This document shows positions 55,400-64,000 of a stretch of DNA of 64,000 nt, one piece after another; position 1 is the stretch's first letter, and every line of letters starts with the position of its first letter. A model generated the notes under the pieces. That model saw only the letters and a list, made by a program, of their open reading frames with translations, was not told the origin of the DNA and made no database searches. Source of the stretch: Apricaphanius iberus. Taxonomy: Eukaryota > Chordata > Actinopteri > Cyprinodontiformes > Aphaniidae. The DNA lies in the NCBI GenBank assembly GCA_028564705.1, contig JAPXFQ010002722.1, forward strand, positions 1,364,001-1,428,000, written 5' to 3'. Both the position numbers and the translations under genes were made by a program.

Positions 55400-56954
55400 C
55401 TAAAACGGAAAACACTCATTATTAACATATTATTATTATAAAACAGGAATGAACACAACAGCTCAGCCTTCTCTAAATCTGATCCTCTGTAGACTGTAAT
55501 AAAAATAATGCAAAACATAATTATTAAAATCCATCCACTTTTTTTTCTCAAACCAATACAATACAAATGGATCTGAGTAATTGGCAATACCAGGTACCAA
55601 TGTCAATACTTCTACCACACACACACACACACACACAAAAAAAAATTATGAATTGGAGGACAGCTTTTTTTTTCTTCTTGCTTGCTACGACATATATTAT
55701 AATTAGATAAAAAATAAATTATGAATAAAAATAATCACAAAACTAAAATTTCAAGTGAAAAAAAAAATATTTTCTGTGGAATTATTTCAGAGTTTCCACA
55801 TTTTAAGTATCAGTTCCTGTTATCATTTATCTTTAACGAGTACAATAGAATGATAGTTCAACTTTTGTCTTACTAACCAAATCAAATTTTATTTACAAAG
55901 CACTTGTCAGACTACATAGTTTCTCAGAGAGCTTTACAGATTAAAATGACCCCACAACCCCCCTCCCTCAGAGGAAACACTGGAAGGATGATTAAATTAT
56001 TAAAATATACAGTACATAATGGGATTAAGTAGTCAAATACTGATAAACATTTTAAGACTGATATCATTTTAAATTAGCAAGTTTAAAACAATAAGATATG
56101 ATCAAATAAAAATTTTAAGCAGATAAATAACAATTGATAAATAATAGTCAGCTAAAAGCTAAACTAAAAATGTAATCAAATAGTACTAATGATACTAAGT
56201 ACTAATAAAATTTGCTGTTTAGTGTTCTTTAATGTTCCACTGAAAGAAAGATTCTAAATCGGAATTATATAAAAAATTTAAAATAACACTACAATATGAC
56301 AAGAAAAATGTGTAAAAAATATATTAAAAAATCTTGTCACCATTAACGTTTTTTTTTACTCTTTATGCGTCATTAAATTTTCATACAAACAGTACAATAT
56401 AACCTATTTTAGTAAAATAGCTTGCACTTTATTTTTATTGTTAGTAGTTAGTCTGGTCACTGACAATATAAAGAAGGAAAGACAGTTAAGAGGCGAATGA
56501 TTCCATCATTAGATTTAAATCTGATGAAAGACCACTTAATTTCCTAACCTACTTTTTTTGTTTAAAAAAATTGCCTAAAAAAGGCTGCATGTATAACGAA
56601 TGCGAATGTTTAACCAGTGGTAGCTACTTTTACCAGAGTTTGAGTTTAGCTAAACTATGAATTCTTTAGTCGACTTAATTTACAAATAGATGCTAATTTC
56701 ATTTTTTCCCCTCCCAGTTGATATAATGGAATTTAAGGACCGCATCTGATCTGAAGAATCTAAACCGATTAGTTAGGATATCTAAAGATGAGTCTAAGCA
56801 ACAAGATGAGGCGACATGTTGACAGAAGTGGACATGACACCACATCAATTATAACATGCACAGCTCCCTCATGCAAGAAGGTTAAATTTAATCTGTAGGC
56901 TACTTGCTCAGGTTGCCAAAGTAGGCTATAACTACTTCATACATGCATACATAC

Positions 56955-57045
56955 CTTGTCTTGTTAGTCCAGAATACAAGACAACCTCGGAAGTGATAAG
57001 GACCAAGGAAACATACAGCCTTTAGCCCCGACACGCAGGTTTTAT
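56955..57045 (-). other. Candidate non-coding first exon of UGT gene 3 (donor at 56955)
   Basis: On the minus strand ACTAACAAGACAAG|GTATGT is close to the donor consensus and lies 1.56 kb upstream of the gene 3 acceptor. A CpG-containing patch (GTGGACGCGCGTAAA, about 57180) lies just beyond and could be promoter. The exon's 5' end is unknown. Confidence 0.35.
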
Positions 57046-57414
57046 GAAGCAATAACTTGTGTGTGACAACTGACAAAAAAAAGATGGAATACTTTTCTTT
57101 TTAATGCTATGAAAATGTATCGATTCCAACCGAGTTTTGGTATGACATCAGCGTGCTGTAAGGAAACCCACTCTGTTCGTGGACGCGCGTAAAAACAAGG
57201 CAAGGACAGCGGGAAAGTGAAAATAATGAGGAAGCTGGTTTTATTCTATGCTGCGTCAAATAATTATTTTCTCTGTGGTGACACCTAGTCTCTGACTAAA
57301 GAAAAGCAGCAGTTTTTTGCGTAACAGAGACCTTGTGTATGGCAAGCCATTTGTGTAAATACTCCCTATCCTTGATGTCAGCTTCTGTTTGTGCCAACCA
57401 ACCAGTACGCGACG

Positions 57415-58300
57415 ACACTGCACTAGTTAAACATTTTTCTCCACTAGTTCGACATTGGGCCCAACAAGTTCAGAAATAATCATACTACTAACTTATTTTT
57501 ACCTACTAGTTGGAATTTTGGCAAATTTTTTTGCTCCTACTGGTATGCCCAAGTGCTGCACTAGCTCTGAAAAGCCTATTGACTGTTTCGCACACTAGTT
57601 GACGACCACACTGAACTAGTTGACAAATATGTCTTAGTAGTTAATTAGCTGACATTCCTCAGTTGATGCGATTTCTGCACACTTGGTTATTGGTGACCAA
57701 TAAATGTGAGCACAGTTAAACAGTGTGCCATTAAAAAGTCAACTAGTCGATGAGTACAGCCTAGCATGCGCACTAGTTCACTAGTTGACACTTTAGTTGC
57801 CCTGCTAGTTTACTAGTGAGCCTTAAAAATGTCTACTAGTTAACTAGTGCATCTAAAATGTCTACTAAATAACAAGTACACTGCAAATATATATTTATTT
57901 GTATTTTTACTTATTTTTGTTCTTATTTTTCTTTTTTTCTTTTTTTATTTCACTTATTCAAGTTCTGTACTGGAGAAAAAAGTTTGCCGGAGTCAAATTC
58001 CTTGTATGTGACATACTTGGCCAATAAACTGATTCTGATTCTGATTCTGATTCTGATTCTGATATTGCCCACTAGTTGACTAGTAACATTTCTTTTGGTC
58101 TACATGTCGACTAGTGCAGCCTAAAATGCGCAGTAGTTCACTAGTTAAAGCCATGTACACCCTAATAGATAACTGGTGCACTTAAAAAAATGCCAACTAG
58201 TGCACTAGTATTTTGCAAATGTGCACTAGTTGGACTAGTAGACCCAAAAATGTTCACTAGTTAACAACTAAGACTTTTGTTCATCTTACTAGTAAACTAC
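57415..58300. repeat. ACTAGT-rich degenerate repeat block
   Basis: About 20 copies of the palindrome ACTAGT occur in roughly 720 nt of non-inserted sequence, often as pairs such as ACTAGTTGACTAGT, ACTAGTTAACTAGT and CACTAGTTCACTAGTT. Longer shared units exist, for example TACAGCCTAGCATGCGCAC at 57758 and TGCAGCCTAAAATGCGCAG at 58113. It is interrupted by a LINE tail (57895-58064). The class is unknown. Confidence 0.8.
57895..58064 (+). mobile_element. LINE 3' tail with (GATTCT)n end
   Basis: TCAAATTCCTTGTATGTGAC, TACTTGGCCAATAAACTGAT and five GATTCT units are the 3' end of a fish non-LTR element. It interrupts the ACTAGT block and so inserted after it. Confidence 0.65.
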
Positions 58301-60199
58301 AAACATAGCAGACAGGTCTAAACGGCTTGCCATAGTCAAATAAAAAGCATGTCCCGCCCTAATTCAGTCAGAATATGTATATTCAATAAATGTTTCTTTG
58401 AAAAAAAAAAAAAAAAACACTCCAGCAGAAAAATTAACTGCTTAAAACATGTTGGTTGCATCAATTCTGGAATTAAAGTGACTCATCAATGTACATTTTG
58501 TGCACTATTTTGATTTGCAACAATGTTTCAGTGCTTCTACATCTGCATCAATGAGATTGATGTGATAATCCCTGAGTTTAGAGTATTGTAAAAGTAAGGA
58601 AGACTATGAAAACCATTTTGTTGTTCATTATTTCTGTTTAATTATACAGTGCAACATTACAGTTGTCTTCTCAAGGCACCTTACAAATATGTCCAGTCCA
58701 TATGCAGTTATATAGGACACAATCTTGAACAAATTCAGGGGCAAGTCAACCCATTTGTCTGTAATATAATCCAACCATCTGACCAACATTTAGATTCAGT
58801 AATTTACAATTTCATCCTAATTTTAGTACAGTACGGTCAAAGTGTTTTTATTCTTTTACGCTAATTGGGAGAACTCACCTATTTAAGGAAGTGCTGTTGA
58901 TTATGTGGAGTTGAACTTTGGAACAATCCTTCAACCTGAAAAAAGGTGTTGCATCATCTGCTATAACGGTTTCATTAACTTAGTACAAAGTTTGTTTTAG
59001 AGCAGTTCACTGAACTGTGAAACAAGGCTTGCTGAAAAAACTTGTTTTGTCCTTTTGTTAAAAAAATAGTCCAATTCAGTCCCATAGCACCATCCCTTTG
59101 CTTGTTGTCAACTAAATAAACTGGATTGACTCAAAACACGTTGGATAAGGCTGGTTGGGGTCTGTTTTTCTAGCTCTTGCACATACATAGTGAAAAGGAA
59201 GTACACAAAACAGATTTCAATTCTGTGGTTTCATTGTAAAACGGGTCTGGCTTTTAACAGTGTGCTTGGTTCTTATGATAGATTTGACAGCACCACAAGG
59301 GGGTAACTTTTCCCATTTTTTGTTGCAGTAATTCTACTAAGAAAACTCAGGAGATGTGGTGGTGCGGTGCTAATACTTACAACATATAAAGCTTTTCAAG
59401 TTTGAAAGGTCATAATTTTAGTGTCATCATAACCTGGTTGTATGATTGATGTGAGTATATCTAGGAATTGAAGTGAAAGTGAGGAAGCTAACCACCAGTT
59501 TCTAGCCCACCAACCACATACTGTACCATCACAGTCTTTAGCAGATCACCTTGTTATGTACTTATATGTATATCAAAATTATTGAAAACCATTTATAATG
59601 TTTCTTCTTCTTAACTATTATGCGTCAATCCAGCAAGTTAAACACAATCTAAATAAATGTACATTTATGGTAGTGACAAAGTATCTTGGGCTTAAATATA
59701 TATAGTACATTTTGTAAAAAAGTAGTAAGACACATGTATTAGTAAAAAAAAACAAAATCAAGTAGCAACATTTTTAGGAGAACAAATATATCTGCTTTGT
59801 AGGGCTAAAAAGCAGCTTTTATGGGATTAATCAATCTACAGAGTGTGGCACAACAGTTTCAAAAATTGTCATGATACATTTTGAGATTAACAGTGCATCC
59901 AATAAGACCCAGTTTGTGTTAATAAGATAGATGAAAAAACAAATTAGAATGAATACGATCAATAACTATTAACAGTTAACTTCAAAAACTTTTTCTAATA
60001 AAAACATAACTGCCTCAATCATCGTGGTACATTATGGAATGCATGTTGATTAACAAAACCTATTTAAAGTATTGTTTAGGAGTCCAAATATCTTTCAGTG
60101 TGAGTTTAAAATAATGCAAATTTAGGTTATCCAACGAGTTTCAATCTCATTTCTAGCTTGTTCCAATAATGTTGGACCCACATACAGTTAGATAAATCA

Positions 60200-61783
60200 C
60201 TAGTCAGATTTTACTTTACGTCTACACACAGATTTCCATAAACACCTGATAAAAAAGGCTGCAGCCAGAAGCATGACCAGCACCTCTCCCATTAGGAAGA
60301 GGACCACATCTGTAGAATGATAGATGTACCAGGGCATTCTGTAGGATTTTGCTTTAAGGTGAGCAGCACCTTTGTGCCTTATGACATATTCTATCCAGAA
60401 GATGGCAGTATCGATTGGCTTCATAGGTTGATCTCTGTGCAGTCTGGAGAGTCTCTGCATGTTTAGCCTGTAAGACGGTTCATCCAGGACTTCTTTTATA
60501 GCTTTCAGGAAGTTGTCATCTTTGCCCACCATATTTAGTGTAAGAATCTTAGCTGGTCCTTTCACTTGCAGACGCAGAAGATTGTCATACTGGTCAAAAA
60601 ATAAGGGTAAACCAACTACTGGAACTCCATAATAAATAGCTTCTTGGAGTCCATTTGTTCCTCCATGAGCCACAAATAGCTTTATCTTAGGGTGTCCTAA
60701 AAGGCCTTTTTGTGGCATCCAGTCAACTATTAAAGTGCTGTTTCCCAGAGTGGATGGTTTGGAGCCTCTATAGCTCCAGATGACTTTCTGTGGCAACTTC
60801 GCAAAAGCGGCTGCAATCCCATCTGCCAAATCATCTGGATGCTCATTCACAAATGTTGAGAGAGACATGATAATGACTCCGTGTTCTCCAGAACTCTGCA
60901 CAAAGTCCTCCATATAGTCAGGCAGTGGTTCTGCAGGTTTACAGTGAAACCCTCCCATGTACACAACATTAGGCATTGTGGGACGTGGGTAATCAAACAC
61001 AAAATTAGTTCTCATGAGCCAAATATCTGCATCATTTTGTAACTGATCAAAGTCACAATCACTTCCAAGGTATTTCTTACAAAGGGGCTGGTATACCTGC
61101 GTAGTGACCAACATATCATTCATTTGGATAATCAAATATAAAATGCTGTTTTTAACTCTCGGAATAAATGTCATTCTATCACTGTGGTCAGATCCTGTGA
61201 TAGGAATATATGATAATGGTGAGGGAGCGATGCCAAAATGACCTTCCTCAGATATTATCCAGCAAACACTAAAAACTAAAGGCAGGCTCAAATATTTATA
61301 TATAATTGTTCCACTGCCCCAGCATGGGTCAGTGAGAACCAGATCAAACTTGGTGTTGTTCAGGGTTCTAATCAACTTTGCGTCACAAAGCATCGCTGAG
61401 ACAAATTCACTCACAGCTCTGTGAATATCCAGGACTGTGCTGAACATGCCAAACGAAGCATAAAGGAAGCTGGTCAGAGGTTAAGCGCCCCGCTCAAACT
61501 GTATGATGTCAAATATGATTTTGGTGATAAACGCCTGATAGAAGCTCCTCTCCACCGGTACTGTGATGGTGCTGCAGTAGGACGAGTTATCTTTAATGTA
61601 CCAGCTGTTGCTGGGGCGCATAACCGTCAGACTGTGTCCTCTGGAGTGCTGAGCTTTTATTAACACATCCATGTTTATCCAGTGGCTGCCCTCAATAGGA
61701 AGAACCAATATGTTTCCTCCTTTGCAGCCGCAGCGGACGAGGAAGAGGAGGATCAAGGCCCCGCAGCAGCACAACATCTTCAT
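60200..61783 (-). pseudogene. UDP-glucuronosyltransferase, UGT5-like, interrupted by one stop codon (cluster gene 4)
   Basis: A full-length UGT reading frame of 528 codons (527 plus final stop) from ATG 61783, which directly follows the acceptor AATTCAG. It has a signal peptide (about 1-21), GSHW with His34, VLTDPCWG, FVAHGGTNGLQEAI, FDQYDN, a C-terminal anchor and the tail RRKVKSD. Codon 101 (61481-61483) is TAA, in the same frame. The aligned codon in gene 3 is TTA (Leu, after ERGT), so one T-to-A change explains it. Everything after it stays open, and the first downstream Met (codon 113, 61447) would give a protein without a signal peptide or catalytic His. It could be a very young pseudogene, a segregating null allele or an assembly error. 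Confidence 0.85.
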
Positions 61784-62079
61784 CTGAATTAAAGCAGCTC
61801 GCAGTCAGTCTACATACAAAACAAACATACGTCACAAATATTGAGCGTAATAGTTCCAACATGCCACAAAAATTCAATAAGTTCAGCTAAATTGTATTAT
61901 TTGACTGTAAAATGTAATTGTACATGTTTAAATACATTTATTCATGTTCGCTTTTCCACTGTAGGATAGATGATTTGCATTGTTACCGTGTTCAATCTTG
62001 TCTCTTCGAGTCGTGTTCCACCGTTAAGACAGGTCCTGTCCTGCCCTGATTTTAAGCCATTGCGCGCAGAAACGACGTT

Positions 62080-62440
62080 TCTACAGACCAAAAGTTTGGA
62101 CACACCTTCCCATTCAATGCGTTTTCTTTATTTTCATGATTACATCGTAGATTCTCAATTAAGGGCATCAAAACTATGAATGAACACATGATGTATGGAA
62201 TTACTGTATGTACAAAAACGGTGAAATAACTGAATACATGTGTTATATTTTAGATTCCTCAAAGTAGCCACCCTTTGTTCTGATTACTGCTTTGCATTCT
62301 CTTGAGCTTCAAGAGGTAGTCACTCGAAATGGTTTTCTAACAGTCTTGAAGGAGTTCCCACAGATGAAAGCACTATTGGTCCCACAGAACCCATTCACCT
62401 GGTTTCTCCTAATTTTTGCTGTTTTACATTAGTTTTATTA
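62080..62440. mobile_element. DNA-transposon remnant
   Basis: CAGACCAAAAGTTTGGACAC is the recognisable end of a very common vertebrate/fish transposon. GGCATCAAAACTATGAATGA, CAAAGTAGCCACCCTTTGTT, GAGCTTCAAGAGGTAGTCAC and GAAATGGTTTTCTAACAGTC follow in the expected order. No ORF survives. Confidence 0.7.
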
Positions 62441-62859
62441 TATAGATGGCTATACATATCAATATAATGAAAACAATGAAAACAATGGTTTGACAGAAAT
62501 AGGCTAACTTTTAAACCAGCTATAGAATCATAATCAGATATCAGCACAGTCCTTGTTAACGGCTAACAAAACGCACATGTTTATTTGCCCTAGCCTACCA
62601 TCTAAGGTATCATTGTTGATCATTTAAAACGTATTGCTATTATTAATAGTAAGGTGAAGTTGACAGCCCAGTAACAAAGTTCATGGCACTCCCAGTTTTC
62701 ATGTTTAACAAGAGAGAATCTCTGAGAACCTTTGTCCAATTAGTATAACCTACATATTTTGTCACATGATAATTTTTTTAAGCATTGTAAAAAAAATAAT
62801 CATGTGAACTATGGTTACGGTCGACTTCTTGATTAAATACAGTCAATTGAATTCAAAAA

Positions 62860-63075
62860 TACTTCATACATCCCAGAGGGAAATTAAGTGTTGTTGTTGC
62901 TCACTACTTATTAATTTTTCAGGGAGTTGTTGTAGATCATGATGGCTGTGGGGAGAAAGGATTTTCTGTAACGGTCTGTGTCGCAGCGAAACCGAAGAAG
63001 CCTCTGACTGAAGATACTCTGTTGCTGTGGGATATTCTCATGAGAAGGATGCGCAGGGTTGTCCATAATTTTTTA
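62860..63075 (-). mobile_element. LINE 3' fragment
   Basis: ACTTCATACATCCCAGAGGG, GATCATGATGGCTGTGGGGA, AAAGGATTTTCTGTAACGGT, CTGTGTCGCAGCGAAACCGA and ATGCGCAGGGTTGTCCATAA are antisense blocks of a fish non-LTR retrotransposon. It is related in type to the fragment at 27125-27400. Confidence 0.65.
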
Positions 63076-63845
63076 ATGCTATGAAGAATCCTACTTTGCA
63101 TCATTATCTCCAGTTGTGTTAATGGAATTCTTCAAAATCACATGTAAATAGTCATTATGTTATCTATGCAGTGTTTCTTTATTTGAATTCTTTAGCTACT
63201 TCCTGGTTTAAAAATGTAATGATGAAATAATTGTTCATTTGTTTCCAAACAAGGGCACATTTTAGTTTATGAACAGACATGAATGGATCATGTTGGTGAA
63301 ACTCGACCGTAACAGCATAGAAACACATCAGTGAATATCGAAAACAAATAGCAGGACTTCCCTCCTGGAATTACTGTACCATAAAATCTAGTAATAGCAA
63401 CATCACTAGTTCAAACTGAAGACTGAACACAGTAAAAACTGTCAGGGATGTTCTGTTTTTGTGTTGTTCTATTGTGACTGCCTTTAGCAAAGATTTACTA
63501 TAACTGAAGAGCTCCAAAACTGTAATTTGAGCCAACTTTATAGTCAAATGTATCATTCCTGAGCAGTTGAAATCATTACTAGGTGATTTAATCATGCTAC
63601 ATCCAAAGCAGCCATGCGTTATTTATGAAAATGCATTGGGTAACATAAAGTATTGATTTTAATCTGATCTGATTTTAATCATACATACAGTATATATACT
63701 GTAAGGCATAAATGAAACATAAGAGGAAGCTTGGGAGTGGGCAAAATAAGTGATAACATCTGAGAACTCACAGCAAGTCCAGGATAGTGTTTTATTGCAT
63801 ACTGAACCAGTAAAGTGTATCTTTCTGTCTTTTCTCACATCTCAG

Positions 63846-63997
63846 GGGTTCCAAATATCTCCTCCTATGCAAAAGCAGAGGATAAACTTTTCAGATATCT
63901 CTTCCGAAACTACCAGAAATGGGTTCGTCCAGTGGAGTACCTAAATCAGACCATCTGTGTGAAGTTTGGGCTGGCCATCTCCCAGCTGGTTGATGTG
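63846..63997 (+). CDS. chrna5: Neuronal nicotinic acetylcholine receptor subunit, one exon (CHRNA5-like)
   Basis: A 152-nt exon following CACATCTCAG and ending before GTG at the window edge. After two bases completing a codon it reads [35 protein letters not shown] and [12 protein letters not shown]. This is the start of the extracellular ligand-binding domain of a Cys-loop nAChR subunit. The block WVRPVE-LN--I-(V/I)[12 protein letters not shown] with S-AK-ED upstream is closest to CHRNA5; CHRNB3 is the next best. The length of 152 nt fits exon 2 of these genes. The signal-peptide exon was not found in the window, and the rest of the gene is to the right. NPTN and CHRNA5 are both on human 15q24-25, which supports alpha-5. 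Confidence 0.85.
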
Positions 63998-64000
63998 GTG

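Larger units (their letters stand above)
55400..60199. other. Intergenic region between UGT genes 3 and 4
   Basis: Contains CA repeats (55616-55638), short LINE-end-like fragments (55880-55975, 58640-58690), a candidate first exon of gene 3 and the ACTAGT-rich block with an inserted LINE tail (57415-58300). The 58.7-60.2 kb part shows nothing recognisable. Confidence 0.6.
61784..63845. other. Intergenic or intronic region between UGT gene 4 and the nAChR exon
   Basis: Probably contains the gene 4 promoter and, possibly, an unseen first exon of the receptor gene. Recognisable repeats are a DNA transposon (62080-62440) and a LINE fragment (62860-63075). The rest is AT-rich with nothing recognisable. 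Confidence 0.5.

Noticed and set aside
60200..61447. A shorter functional UGT starting at Met codon 113 of gene 4
   Set aside because: It would lack the signal peptide and the catalytic His, so it could not be a normal ER-lumenal UGT. Interpreted as the tail of a nonsense-interrupted gene.

Overview
The window is vertebrate nuclear DNA, almost certainly from a teleost fish. The genes are split by GT/AG introns, the non-coding DNA is AT-rich, and it is crowded with degraded DNA transposons, LINE ends and microsatellites of the kinds common in fish genomes. I cannot name the species. Roughly 8 to 9 kb is convincingly coding. The rest is intron or intergenic sequence.

Layout. Positions 1-34.25 kb hold the 5' part of a neuroplastin gene (nptn) on the minus strand: the signal-peptide exon (34170-34245), an Ig1 exon (11386-11733), two Ig2 exons (5339-5513, 3112-3206) and introns of 22 kb, 5.9 kb and 2.1 kb. 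The Ig3, transmembrane and cytoplasmic exons must lie beyond the left edge. A CpG-rich promoter-like stretch sits at 34.4-34.86 kb. A two-exon, unusually short CALHM-family channel gene (36084-36843, plus strand) runs divergently from nptn.

From 39.97 to 61.78 kb there is a tandem array of four UDP-glucuronosyltransferase (UGT) genes, all on the minus strand. Each has one uninterrupted coding exon, with a splice acceptor 0-24 nt before the ATG, so each gene is expected to carry a non-coding first exon. They form two pairs: genes 1 and 2 (39966-41519, 44072-45652), and genes 3 and 4 (53807-55399, 60200-61783). Gene 4 is full length but has one in-frame TAA at codon 101. A small decayed UGT fragment lies at about 52.62-52.81 kb. 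At the right edge, on the plus strand, is a 152-nt exon of a nicotinic acetylcholine receptor subunit, most like CHRNA5.

How the genes fit together. NPTN and CHRNA5 both lie on human 15q24-25, so the outer genes suggest conserved vertebrate linkage with a teleost UGT expansion between them. The UGTs are predicted ER-membrane conjugating enzymes for drugs, steroids and other lipophilic compounds. Neuroplastin and the nAChR subunit are neuronal surface proteins, and the CALHM-like protein is a candidate large-pore channel. There is no operon-like relationship.

Notable non-genic structure includes an ACTAGT-rich repeat block (57.4-58.3 kb), a roughly 52-bp-arm hairpin (32.53-32.66 kb), two hAT-like elements with 8-bp target duplications, a roughly 1-kb foldback element (6.95-7.99 kb), a local duplication (16.2-17.4 kb) and a putative LTR (38.1-38.4 kb). 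All repeat family names come from recognition, not from a database search.
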